64,000 bases of DNA from Gonatopus flavifemur. Taxonomy: Eukaryota > Arthropoda > Insecta > Hymenoptera > Dryinidae. Positions 11,241-21,804 of the stretch are shown here, piece by piece. Position 1 is the first letter of the stretch. Each line of letters starts with the position of its first letter. Where the stretch lies: NCBI GenBank assembly GCA_018340375.1, contig JAFFJZ010000002.1:43234001-43298000 (forward strand). Direction: 5' to 3'. A program made the translations under genes and the position numbers. Under the pieces are notes generated by a model. The model was not told the DNA's origin. It saw nothing but the letters and a program-made list of their open reading frames with translations, and searched no databases.

Positions 11241-12227
11241 TTTTGTGCCTGGCGAGGGTTACGGCGCTGTCAATTAACCTATCAGTGACGCACAAAAATC
11301 GTTGAAAAATGTAATTCAAAAAATTCAATGTAGACACATTTCTAGTAACAATGAAAAGGATGACATTGGGTTACATTGATCACCCCATAAACGAAAGTAT
11401 GGCTCATAATCAATCTTGTATCACGAAATGGCTGATATGATCAAATACCATACTCATCATTTTTATTTGGGATTTATCAGAGTTCCTCTTCTACTTTGTA
11501 GAGATGAATAATTGTGATTGAGTAGAAAAGTATTTTCAATAAATCTACTACGAGCTATTGATGATAATTCGAGAATTATTTACAACGATTATAATGAAAG
11601 AATAATTTGAGAACAAAATTTCTCCTCGCGTTTAATTCGAGTGCAGTAATATCATATCACATTGATAGATAGGTGCAATTATGTTGATTAATTATCTCTA
11701 CCGGTAATTCCAATAAAATTCACACAAAAGTTGATCGAGCGCGTGCAATGAGTGTTAGTTATTTGCAAAGAAGGTAACACAACTGTTATCATCTTGGATT
11801 TTCTTCGTTTCATTTTGTTCTACTTATTGATCGCTGTCACCCAAAGAACTCTTTTTGAAACATAAAGGCGCAGAAAAAAAACCAATCTTTCATGACTGTT
11901 ATCGAGAAAACGCCGACACTAATTATATATGAGTGAAATTACATGAAGTAGATATTCTATCTGCCATCAATCGACATTTTCCGGGCTATGAAAAAGTATA
12001 ATTACGTTATACTATGTCTCTTCGGAGTTTAACGCATCTGTGTACTCTGATGTACTCTATTTCGAATTATTCGCACTTATAAAATTTAAATATTGTATAA
12101 ATTGGAGAAGACGGTAATCTTAAAGCATTGAATTCGCAAATGACGTTGCAATGTCGTATTCAATTGTTGTAAAGGAAATGAAGCTGAAGCTAGCAGACGT
12201 AAACTACACAGAGAGAAATAATTACTA
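11241..12227. other. No gene or repeat recognised
   Basis: AT-rich sequence with no supported coding region. No terminal repeats were found. Confidence 0.4.
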
Positions 12228-12504
12228 CACGGAAAGAAAAAAGTTATCAATACTTGAATAACATTTATTAACATTTAGAAAAATGACTGTCAGTTTAGGG
12301 AAAAAGAGCACCGCTGAAAAATCTTTGCAGTAAGGATATCAAAAATTCGTAGTGAAAATACTAAACGTTGATGGTTTTATTGTTATTGTTCACAGTGAAT
12401 TTATCAACTTTTGATGAATTTACTACGAAAATTCTTCAGCGATACTCTTTTTCCCTAGATTGTCAGCCATTTTTCTAAATAATCATGACCTCTGTCTTTC
12501 CGTG
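12228..12504. mobile_element. MITE, CACGG termini, TA target
   Basis: CACGGAAAGAAAA on the left and CTTTCCGTG on the right are flanked by TA on both sides. Inner arms of about 50 bases (TAGAAAAATGACTGTCAG and its complement, then AGGGAAAAAGAG and complement) make it a foldback. Non-coding. Confidence 0.75.
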
Positions 12505-12558
12505 TATCATCAACAATATATTTTCTTGTTCCAAGAAATTCGTTCTTATCGTTCTCTA

Positions 12559-13196
12559 CCCAGTAAACACACGCACGTTTTAAAAACGTCAAAAACAATC
12601 GATAACCACACGTTGTGAATTAGTAATATTCTTGCGTTGATTCAACGTAAAAATGTCGCGGCAGATCACGTGTTTTTCAACCATAAAATAACGTCATATC
12701 AACGGTTTGAACATCGTTTAAAAGACGTTGAATATTGGTGTCCTAATGATGGATCTAAAATGTGAATTGAATCCAACAAATTATTTTGAAAACTTTTCAT
12801 TCAACATCGAGAACAATAGCATTTCTGAGTATGACAGAATTTGGAAAGTATGCCAGACTATTTACTATCTTGCTCTTTGTTGAAATTTTAACCATTGTTC
12901 GAGTTCGTTTGACATTTTTAGCAGAATATCTTCAATTGAAGTTCAAACACAAGGTGTTATAAACACATTTTAAACGCGTGGTTTAAACCCGTTCAAACCA
13001 CGTTTTTTGAGGACGTCGTTTGATGGTTATTTTTGAATATTAGTTTAAATTACACGTCATCAAAACGTAAATTCCTAGTCGTCTAATTCCCTATCAAATT
13101 TCAACTAAAAATCAACGTTATGAAATTGACGACTAACGTCCGTTTGACAGTTTAACGTTCTTTCAACGTTGAAATAACGTGTGTGTGTTTATTGGG
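12559..13196. mobile_element. MITE rich in AACGT, TA target
   Basis: Inverted termini CCCAGTAAACACACGCACGTT-like (left) and AACGTGTGTGTGTTTATTGGG-like (right) are flanked by TA. The interior has many AACGT and ACGTT words in both orientations. No coding sequence. Confidence 0.7.
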
Positions 13197-13354
13197 TATA
13201 GGATTTAAGAGAAATGTATCTGGTTTTATCGTGAAAATCCTATACAGGAAGTATTAGTTATTTAAAGAAATATAATGGTACTTTTTTGAATAACTGGTAT
13301 TCCTTCTATAAGAATTTTACGATAAAACCAGATACATTTCTCTCAAATCCTATA
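13197..13354. mobile_element. Palindromic MITE with 37-base arms
   Basis: TATAGGATTTAAGAGAAATG on the left and its complement on the right (CATTTCTCTCAAATCCTATA, one mismatch) extend as arms through TATCTGGTTTTATCGT. It directly abuts the right TA of the preceding element. It is followed by a CCGATA-rich patch (13360-13480) related to 3989-4680. Confidence 0.65.
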
Positions 13355-13559
13355 TAAAACGATAAAAACCGATAGAGTTCTATCGTGAATTCACGATGAC
13401 TTTCCGGGAATTCCAGTTTCAAAAATCACATTGAAACCGATAGGAAAAATTATATCGTTTTCTATGGGAAATTTTCAGCAGGGGTGGTTTGGTAGATTTT
13501 TCATGATCGCGAAATAAACTTGATATTCGATTTCTTCATCATTCAGCTTCACCTCTCCC

Positions 13560-13704
13560 CTCTTCATTCACTCTCCCTTTCTTCCTCTCTTTCACTTGTC
13601 AAGTTTTAATAGTCCTCTCGGCACTCATAAGCGCGCAGTACTATTTCAACTTAGTGTACAGGTGATACGTGTTCGGATAAGAAAAGAAGAGCAAAAAATC
13701 TCAG
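13560..13704 (+). promoter_or_regulatory. Candidate promoter and non-coding first exon B
   Basis: A C/T-rich tract, then TCCTCTCGGCACT, an initiator-like GCAGTACTATTTCAAC at 13635, and a consensus donor (CTCAG then GTAACT, exon end 13704). Order and sequence parallel 1966-2141, sharing CAGTnCTAYTTCAAC. The natural acceptor partner in this window is at 29664, just upstream of the CRAL-TRIO start codon, giving a 16-kb 5' intron. The duplicated arrangement argues for a conserved regulatory unit, but no transcript evidence is available. Confidence 0.35.
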
Positions 13705-14241
13705 GTAACTGACGAGTGAATTGCTTTGTAAATAACAATGTTCCGTTGCAATTTGCATGGTTATGTGAACATGGGTTGTTTTTAGTCAATTAGTAGAACT
13801 CGTTCTTTCACTTTTAACTTCACCTTTCATGGTATGCTATTATAAAAGTGTAAAAACGTGTATCATTAGTTTCGAAACATTGATTTAGATCAATGCTTTT
13901 TCAATGTTCACTAAAAAATGTTAAGTGGTGAATCTATGATTTACGTACCCTGCAAAAACATTTTTACTGCGAGATTGCGTTATAATCGGTGCATTGGGTT
14001 GAAAAATGTCATTACACTTGGAGTTTCATTGTAAGAACTGAAATTTTACAGTAAGAAATTTTCTAGTACCAAGATTTATAGTTTTTGTGTCCAAATGTAT
14101 TAAGAGGATATCAGTATTACCGTGCGAGCACGTTTCTTATTGCAGTAAAATATTTGAAATTGAATTCATAAGAAAATCTGGAAATTTCAGGTATATTTTT
14201 CATATGAAATTCAAATTTTTTTCAGGCTTTGTCTAAAGCCA
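13705..14241. other. No feature seen
   Basis: AT-rich sequence without recognised coding or repeat structure. It is intron if the upstream donor is used. Confidence 0.35.
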
Positions 14242-14655
14242 CACTGTAAAAAAAATCTACGCAGAACTTCCAGTACTGTACTGGAAGCAATTGACCTGTA
14301 CATTGGTGCAGGAAAATTATGTTCGAATCATGAAAAATCCAGCACACGTATTGGAAAATTGCTGTATTTATACTGGAAAATTGAAGTAAAAAACATAAAA
14401 TTTCATGCAAAATACAGAAAAATTCCGGCACAATAGAATTTTTCCTGTACGTGAGCTGAAAAACTCATTATGGACAGAAATTTTTCAGTTCCATGGTGCC
14501 GGAAAATTCCAGTTTTTTGGATGGGGGCCGAATCAACGAAAAACCAAATCAACGAAACCGTTGGAAAGAATAAGACATCATACATTATACATCTCTTCCT
14601 TTTCAACCAATGGTTTCGTTGATTCGGCCCCCATCCAGTTTTTTTTTTAACAGTG
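14242..14655. mobile_element. CACTGTAAAA element with a nested hairpin
   Basis: CACTGTAAAAAAAATC on the left and TTTTTTTTAACAGTG on the right, with CA on both flanks as a possible 2-bp duplication. The interior carries ACTGGAAAATT and TTCCAGTACTGT words, like 42599-43653 and 26948-27060. A second palindrome at 14516-14637 has arms starting TGGATGGGGGCCGAATCAAC and is an insertion within it. Confidence 0.7.
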
Positions 14656-14880
14656 CACGTTAGCCTGTCTTCAATTTCAAAATTCGAGACACGTTAAGTT
14701 TGCGAGTTCTCGTGGATACATTGAATGCTTGAGGGATTTTCTACAGATACGTGAAATTTTTCGGGTGTCTCAGTGTCAAAAAATTCAAGACACGGGAAAT
14801 TTGACCTGTTTATAGAAAATCACGAGAATTTGAAAATCTCACGTTTCTAAAATTTCAAAAGTTAGAGACAGGTTAGCGTG
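14656..14880. mobile_element. MITE with CACGTTAGCCTGTCT termini
   Basis: The left CACGTTAGCCTGTCT and the complement of the right end (CACGCTAACCTGTCT) match over about 35 bases with a few changes. The interior has repeated GAGACACG and GAAATTT words. It begins immediately at the end of the element at 14242-14655. Confidence 0.65.
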
Positions 14881-15286
14881 TTTCTAGACAAAGTCTTTTT
14901 TTAACGAATAAAATATTGATTTCTGTCGAAGAAATATTCATTTGATCATACTTGAATAATGTTTCTCTTATAGATCCAAAAAAATACTCGGAAAAGAGAA
15001 ATATATTGTGATGAGAAAGTGGAAATATTTCAATATGCTTCTAGATGCCTTTGCCCAAAAGAATATAGTCGTCAGTTGACAATTTTCAAATGATGAATGC
15101 ATATGGAGGGAAATTGATAATAACGTATTGCATATTGTAGAATTTCCACTCATCGAACGTTTTATTTTTCCCTGAAGAAACCATCTTCAAGATGAACCCA
15201 CTCCAAGAAAAAACCCTATAATTCAAAATTTTCCCCGAACGAATGGAAAAATTCACAAAGACTTCTGAAAGAACTTCTCGAACAGT

Positions 15287-15473
15287 CCCCGTTATGACAG
15301 TAAAAATGAATTCCATATGAACTCAATGAATTCAAAATGCATACATGTTGAATGCCTGAATAGTTCTTTATGAATTCGTGATATGAACTCTTTCTGAAGA
15401 TTAAGTTATTCATCAAGAGTTCATTTCGAATTCAAACTATTTATAATGAATTCATGCTTACTGTCATAACGGG
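15287..15473. mobile_element. MITE with CCCCGTTATGACAG termini
   Basis: CCCCGTTATGACAGTAA on the left and TTACTGTCATAACGGG on the right are perfect inverted repeats. The interior has GAATTC and TGAATTCAT words. The flanks (GAACTTCTCGAACAGT; GGGGACTTTTGTGCTGTATGGG) resemble the family at 38486 and 41569, so it may lie inside an older element. Confidence 0.65.
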
Positions 15474-15507
15474 AGCTCTTTGCGGGGACTTTTGTGCTGT
15501 ATGGGAT

Positions 15508-16419
15508 GTGAAATCGCGCATGTTCGACTCGATGTAAGTTGAATACAACCAATGTAACGAGTAACATAACGTGTTACCGATGCTCCAGCTTTTGTTAGTT
15601 TCATCTATGAAAGTGTCACTCAACGTAATATGATGCACAACATCTCACGTCCACTACAGATATTTATGATTAATTTTCTTTTAGTCGCATGAATTTTTCA
15701 TCACAACAAATTTGGAATAACATCAATGGGATGGGAGTATTATACATGTCAAAGGGATATCAAGTACAAAGCCTTACAAATGATGAAACTTCGACCAAGA
15801 GAAACTTGACAGAAATATTTTACGTAATGCTGCACGACCATGAGTCTCTTCGATGATTTCTCTTACTCGATTTGTATTACCTTCACGCCGTTAGGTTGCG
15901 AATTTAATTCTAGGGATCGTTGTTTATCTTGATGAATGAATTCTTGTGAAACAATTTATAACTCATAGTTGGTTGGGTATTTAAACAATAGGATTCCCTG
16001 AGATTATTTTACGATTTGTGAATGAATGGGAGATACGATTTGTCTCGTTTGAATTGGAATAGGGTACAGACGTAGAATACAGGACAGGGTAATTACTTAT
16101 TATTGCGTTGTAGTGAGAAAAATAAAAAATTTCTCGATTCCAATGGTATTGAGGAATTGATCGAGAATTATTTTCTTCCATTATAATTCAGAGAAAGTTG
16201 ATTTATACGAATATTTTTGAGGAAGATAGGTGCTGGCGAATAAACGTCATTCAAATTTTTTCTGAAGGATCATTCAAAAATATGTTTGTATTAAAATCAA
16301 AATATCGCTTGTGCCGTTGAATTGATTTCTTGGTGAAACGATCCCTCACTTTCAAATATAATGAAACTACAGTACGATGTTACAATTTTATTGCAGTACT
16401 CTGTAAAGTTGGATCAGTG
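15508..16419. other. No gene or repeat recognised
   Basis: Ordinary AT-rich sequence. No frame, terminal repeat or tandem repeat could be supported. Confidence 0.4.
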
Positions 16420-16730
16420 CATGGAGCAAAAAAATTCGCTGTGACAGCGGAATCTGATTTTGCTGAGTACCTTTTGCTGGAGTGGCAAATTTTCTGGAGG
16501 GGCAAACATTTTTCGTTGCCACAGTTACACTGGACAAAAATTTTTTCCAGCTGAATAAATATTCATTTGTTCTGTACCAAAGAAATATTTATTAGAACTC
16601 ACAAAATAATTTATTGGAATTAAATGAATGATTATAATCATTCATTTGGCTTGAAGACATTTTTTTTCAGGGTGAAAAATTGCTGTAATAGCAAATAGTT
16701 TGCTTTCAAAGCAAATTTCTTGTTTCTTAG
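16420..16730. repeat. Fragments of the TTGCTG/CAGCAA dyad family
   Basis: Two short patches (16420-16545 and 16672-16730) contain words such as TTCGCTGTGACAGCGGAA, TTGCTGTAATAGCAAA and TTTGCTTTCAAAGCAAA. The first resembles 60020-60080, which has the same GACAGCGGAATCTGATTTTG. They look like remnants of separate elements. Confidence 0.5.
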
Positions 16731-16904
16731 TATGCAATTCCAAGGGCAATCAGTTCTAAATCTCGATTCTAAAAATCGATTTTTAGTAGATCTTATTAAT
16801 TTCCAATACTTTTCATCGATTCGAATTTAGAAAGTAAGAAAGTTTTACGTCTGCATTTAAAGAGAAGTTGCTGGCTTCGGATTTTGTTGGTTAATTTGGT
16901 TTTC

Positions 16905-17190
16905 TTGAACATACGCAGACAAAAATTCTTGCTGAAATAGATTTTTTTCAAAAATTTGCTTTGCCGGATTGACAAAACGGTTGCTGATACAATAAAAATC
17001 TGCTATCCCAGCAAAACATTTGCTAATTCCGCAAATTTTCAAGCAGTCTGTATAACTGCAATGCTGGATTACTGGATTAGCAAGTTTTTGCTGAACGAGC
17101 AAGATTTTTGTTATAAAATGAACTTTTTTGCTGATTCAGCGAAACAAATTTCCGACGTTTGCTGTTCCAACACATTTTTCTCTCCAGTGC
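16905..17190. mobile_element. TTGCTG/CAGCAA dyad-array MITE, copy 1
   Basis: It starts CGCAGACAAAAATTCTTGCTG and ends near TTTTTCTCTCCAGTGCAG. In between are at least eight dyads of the form TTGCTG-n-CAGCAA or TTTGCT-n-AGCAAA. The internal landmark GCAGTCTGTATAACTGCAATG matches TAGTTGTCTGTATATCTAC in copy 47583-47862 and GCAGTCTGTATATCTAAAAT in copy 17940-18162. No coding function. Confidence 0.65.
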
Positions 17191-17199
17191 AGAGGCAGA

Positions 17200-17470
17200 G
17201 GAGATTTGGAATGAGATTTCACTCTCCAGCCAGCTAAAAGGGCGTTGACCGAATTTTTGAGTGCAATTTTCACTTTTCTGAAGTGATATTTGAAAATTCA
17301 CAACTATACTTCAATTCCGGAGTAAAGTTTTCATTCTAAAAGAGTGAGGGTTCACTTGAAAGCGGTCAAAATCCCATTCAAAGCGGACCTACCCACTTTT
17401 GGAACTTAATGGAATGAAAGGTGTCATTATTTTTCACTCTCTCTCGAATTTAGAGTGTACTCCTTATACG
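17200..17470. repeat. CACTCT/AGAGTG repeat element, copy 1
   Basis: Words such as TTTCACTCT, AAAGAGTGAG and AGTGAAAA recur in both orientations. A related stretch lies at 28890-29130 with CACTCTAAAAGAGTG. Clear termini were not defined. Confidence 0.45.
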
Positions 17471-17535
17471 AGAGATGAAATTAATCAGTATAGTCGTAAA
17501 ATTTTGTGGATTGTTCTATCGAATATTTTCAGTGT

Positions 17536-17841
17536 GTAGCTCAAAGTACCCTGAGAATCCAATTTCTTGGATTGAGAGAAACTTTTCTTTGCCCTCATTC
17601 CAATAAATCTTTTTTCCAATGGAAAAACTTTGTAATCAGATTGAAACGGAAAATTTTCAAATTGAAACAGAAATATATTCCTTCTTGAATTCGGAGAATG
17701 TGATTTCAATTCAATGAAAAATTTTTCCATTGAAATGAATTATTTTTTCCATCGGAAACAAGATTTATCAGAATGAGGGCAAAGAAATTTTCTTCAAGTT
17801 TAAGAAATTGGGTTCTCAGTGTATAAGATTTTTAGAGCTAC
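17536..17841. mobile_element. Foldback MITE with GTAGCTC ends
   Basis: Arms of about 65 bases: the left runs GTAGCTCAAAGTACCCTGAG, then TTTCTTGGATTG, then CTTTGCCCTCATTC; the right is the approximate complement, with small gaps. The interior has a further dyad around TTTTTCCAATGGAAAAA. Non-coding. Confidence 0.65.
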
Positions 17842-17939
17842 ATTTAGTAAATATTATGCACTTCGGTAGGATATGTTGAATGTAACTTTACTAGTAAATG
17901 TTCCTAAAATTGGACAGTAAAATGGTTTATACTTCAAAC

Positions 17940-18162
17940 CACACACAGAGGAAACTTCTTGCTGAAATAGTGATTTTTAAAATATAATACAGCAAATCTT
18001 CTAGCAGTCTGTATATCTAAAATAACGAGTTGCTGATCCAGCAAGCGTTTCACCAAACACTTTGCTAGAAGAGCAAGAATTTTGCTGTGATCGCAAACTT
18101 TTTGCGAATTCAACGGAAGGTGTGGTCTTATCAGCAAAGCACATTTTTTTCCCTCGGTGCAT
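17940..18162. mobile_element. TTGCTG/CAGCAA dyad-array MITE, copy 2
   Basis: It starts with CACACAGAGGAAACTTCTTGC and ends TTTTTTTCCCTCGGTGC. It holds dyads such as TTGCTGATCCAGCAA and TTGCTAGAAGAGCAAG, colinear with copies at 16905-17190 and 47583-47862. Confidence 0.65.
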
Positions 18163-18165
18163 GCA

Positions 18166-18400
18166 TTAAGAGAACTTAATACAACTATCCATACAATTTT
18201 GAAGAAGTTTGAATGGGTTTGATGGACATTTTATGACAGGGGTACCCCCCTCGAACACGGATTTTAACGTAAATTCATGATCATCGCGACTCCACTTTGG
18301 AAGCTCAACATCGGTCATTTCGGCGCATCGTAGACACTTCATTTCCGCCAGGATGCTCTGAACAGTTCTCGGAAACACTGTAGATCTTCATAAATCAGAA
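18166..18400 (-). pseudogene. Unidentified coding-like fragment, doubtful
   Basis: A GC-richer patch keeps a frame on the minus strand (stop at 18166) reading CLRCAEMTDVELPKWSRDD and FEGGTPVIKCPSNPFKLL. I recognise no family. Base composition differs from the surroundings and the fragment ends just before a MITE (18479), so it may be a relic of an element or captured gene. It could also be chance. Confidence 0.15.
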
Positions 18401-18478
18401 TAGATGTCTTCGAATCCAAACTGGTCTAAAGCAAGTAGCAAACCGCGTCCTGAATTGCACGTCAATCCCAACGGATAT

Positions 18479-18770
18479 CCCAACCAGAAATTTCCAACAG
18501 GCAAAGTACTGCCTTTGTCTGGGATGATAACGCTTTTCTGTACTGGGGCTTGACTACCAATACTATTATTCGCAATCAGTGCAGTGCCTGTACTGGATCA
18601 GTACCTGGCCGATATTGAGCTCTCAGTACTAGTTCATCAGTACAGGCGTAGTACTGTATTTCTATGTATTCAGTACTAATTCCGTACGTGTTGGCCCAGT
18701 GTTAAAAACCCAATACTGATACTGTACTAAACCTGTTGTCAACATTAGCATAATTCGGATTTTTCTGATT
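18479..18770 (+). mobile_element. CAGTACTG-array MITE, copy 2
   Basis: Starts CCCAACCAGAAATTTCC and ends TTTTTCTGATT. It is colinear with 7236-7563 but lacks about 35 bases near the left end. CAGTACTG octamers are more degraded here (AGTACTAGTT, AGTACTAATT). Confidence 0.75.
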
Positions 18771-19857
18771 CCTGATTAATTTCTCAGGTTTTTCTCCATC
18801 CAATGAGATCCAATTAGATCTAATAAGAAGCTTTTGAATCTGATCAATTTTTTTCCTTATTTTATATCAACAGAATAGGCTAAAAAAGCGATCGATTATC
18901 ATTAACTATATTTTATCTCTCAGGACACTCCATCCACGCCTTCGTTTCAATTGAAAACTCGTCAAGTTGATACCATGATTGAATTCAGTTTCAACATTGA
19001 AGATGATTAGGGTTATCAGGCCGGTTTTGAAGAGTGTTTTTTTTATCGTCAGTTTTAATAAACGGAATCGTGGATTAAGTTTGGTGCAAAATACTATATA
19101 ATTGATCGCTTATTAACATATTCGTCGATAATACATCAAGGAAAAAATCGATTACGCTGCCCTACTGAAAACGTCTCATAAATTCTGATATTTAACTTTT
19201 ATGAGATTTTGATGTGTATTTGTCCATGAGGCTATACTTATTTAATAGAATGAATGAGAATTATTATTATAAGAATGTATCAGAATTTATAAGGATCTCA
19301 TAAGAGCTGTGAAATCTCATAATAAATGATAAAATAAAAAACAATCTATCAGTTTTTGATGTGTATTTGTCCAAGAACTTATGAGCATTTATGTGATCTT
19401 ATGAAACTTTTTCAACAGGGTGAGAAAAATCAAATGAATATTGATTTGTTCTCTATTCAATCAATATTTTCTTCAATTAACTCACTTGATTGGAGATGAA
19501 TAACTTAGTTTCGAATTCAACTATACATTTTATCTATTCGAATAAATATTTATTAGATGCAGGATAAATGAATACGATTTTGAGGCAAGCAAAGTTTTTT
19601 TGCAGTTTAAAATTAGATAACATCCAATTAGGTGTAATTGGATCTCACTATATGAAAAGGAACGAGAATTTTTTTCAATGAATATCAGCTTGAATTTTCA
19701 TAATTGATCCGTTTGAATTGACATATATTATTAGAACGAAAACAAAGAAATTGAATTTCAGCGTATCTTGAAATCGGAAAAATCCATTCAAAAAAATACT
19801 TGAAAATGATATTTTCAATTTTTCTCAATAACTTCTCCCAGTCGGACTCAAATTCTG
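18771..19857. other. No gene recognised
   Basis: AT-rich. A patch around 19150-19425 repeats TTATGAGATTTTGATGTG and ATGTGTATTTGTCCA (twice, at 19202 and 19357) and may be a decayed MITE. Nothing else was seen. Confidence 0.35.
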
Positions 19858-20337
19858 CACTGAGAAAAAAATTGACCTAATCATAAGAATATACACGGAG
19901 AGAAATGTATTTGGAAAAATTACCATTTTATTCATAAACTAGAACTATTCGGCAAAACCAGACAATAATTTATAATATAACTCCTAATCATTGTCAGTTG
20001 TGATGGTAAAAATCCAAATTAATCTCGATTTTTACCATCACAGCTGGCAATGATTAGGAGTTATGCTATAAATTATTGTCTGATTTTCCCGAATAGTTCT
20101 AGTTTACGAATAAAATGGTAATCTTTCCAAATAAATTTCTCTCTGTGTATATTTTTTTCTTATTTCAAGAAAATGTGTATTTGGAATGAGAAAATTTTCT
20201 CCATATCAAGCTGTATAGATTCAAACTGAGTCAGTAATTTCTCGTTCCACAGAAAGTTTGTTTCAGTCAAGAAAATATCGGATTGAACTCGGTCAATCCA
20301 ATGTTTTTTTGATATAAGATTTTTTTTTCTCTCAGTG
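19858..20337. mobile_element. CACTGAGAAAAAAA element, split by an insertion
   Basis: CACTGAGAAAAAAATTGACC on the left and TTTTTTTTCTCTCAGTG on the right, with TG on both flanks. Landmarks (ATAAGAATATA; AAGAAAATATCGGATTGA; CGGTCAATCC) match 23300-23518 read in the other orientation. A second MITE (19894-20147) splits it. Confidence 0.75.
19894..20147. mobile_element. Palindromic MITE, CACGG termini, nested
   Basis: CACGGAGAGAAATGTATTTG on the left, with the near-complement CAAATAAATTTCTCTCTGTG on the right, flanked by TA. The arms are about 115 bases and near-perfect around a short AAATCCAAATTAATCTCG loop. It lies inside 19858-20337 and so inserted later. Confidence 0.85.
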
Positions 20338-21629
20338 TGGAAGTACAGAGGTATGAAAATTATTAGGATAATTGTTATTTCCAAAATAACTCCTCCCATT
20401 CCTGAGTTAATTATTATAACAATTTCTCTTTCCAATCTTATTTTCACTCCAATGATCTCAACACCTCGATCTCAAACTAAACAGTATGTGACATAGATAG
20501 ATACCCGCTGGGAATTTAGAATAGTTAACAACAAATTCCGACCGGGATTTTTATTGGTTTCATCGTAACTCAACTATCATTCCTTGTCTTGCGTATATAA
20601 ATTTCATACAATGAAACACCAGTTCTTAATATCAAAATATTGCACATTGTTAGTCATTTAAAGACATACGAAGATGCTCATAATGAAAAAGAACTTTGTA
20701 CAAATGAGATTGTTATATAGTAATCATGGAATATTCCTTCGTTCAAAAATGGAGAGCTTGAGAACTATTTATATCAAGAAATAAAACCAGTACTCCATGA
20801 ATGATTGCATTCCCTTGGAGGAAAGTTGGAACAGTTTTGAAAATCACAATTATTCTAATAATTTCCACACCTCTGTACATTAAAAATGCATCCAAACGAT
20901 TCTTTTTGATTTTTTTGCCCTCATCGAGAGGTTGTTAACAAATTAGCCTTATAAATTGAAACGTTCTACAAATATTCAGATTTCCCGGCATAAAAATTGT
21001 AAAATTACAGTTTGTGCGGCTTTCGCAAAGCTTTCGATTGCTTCACTCACAGAACGGTTTTCTTCCGACAAGAATAAAACGTAGTTCTGTCTCGTCGACT
21101 AGAAGCAATTTTTTCCTGGTTAGCGGGACAAAATTACACTGTAAAAACAAGAGTTTGAATTTCACAACGCACTTTGATGTCCCTGTTTTCAGTGCACATG
21201 AAGTGAATGATTTGAATTTGTTTCAGTGCATGTTCTCCACGCACTTCAAGTAATTGTGTATTTGTTACATGCGTTAAAATAAATGCAAGCCAATGTCTCT
21301 ATGGTGCATGTACCATGGTGCATGTATTGTACTTTTCGATCTTGTCAGAACAAAACCTTTCCGTGGGTGTTCAAACCTCATGTCAAAAGTTGGAGTAGGG
21401 ACCGAGATACGATGAAAATTTCGAACATTCGTTCTTTCGTTCTCGCGGCTGATCGAAATAGAATCGATACCGGCCTAAGAATTTCTGAATAGGTGTTCGT
21501 GTCTCATGAAACCAAAAAATGTAACGCGGAATGATTGGTGTAGTTCTAAGAGGCTTCCGAAGTAGACACAGCGAATTCAGGGAGGTGGCAAAAATAGGAT
21601 GAAATCCCCATTTTTTTGAAAGTCATCCT
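20338..21629. other. No gene recognised
   Basis: No supported gene. Open frames at 21014-21253 and 21283-21492 show no family resemblance and no splice context. A CACTGTAAAAACA word at 21137 hints at a lost MITE end. Confidence 0.35.
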
Positions 21630-21804
21630 ACAAAACATGTTCTTGGAGTTTGGATCGTTTAGAGAAAAACACGAAACGGGAATTAAAACTCACAAAATCT
21701 GACGAATCATCGTTAATCATCTTCTCGAATGAATTATTTGGGATTTTTTGCAGTTAAAAACATCGGTCAAAGAATGTACTGCAAGATTTTGGGTCTCTCT
21801 CAGC
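21630..21804 (+). repeat. Dispersed repeat, interrupted copy (left part)
   Basis: Aligned with 886-1012. The right part resumes at 22869-22905 (TAATTCGTTTCTATAAACC against TAATTCGTTTCAATAAACG at about 1042). The break point coincides with the 8-bp duplication CTCTCAGC of the hAT-like element. Confidence 0.7.

Noticed and set aside
16905..18162. CRISPR-like array from regularly repeated short words
   Set aside because: Repeats are short dyads with irregular spacing and variable sequence in a eukaryotic context. There are no identical direct repeats of CRISPR length.
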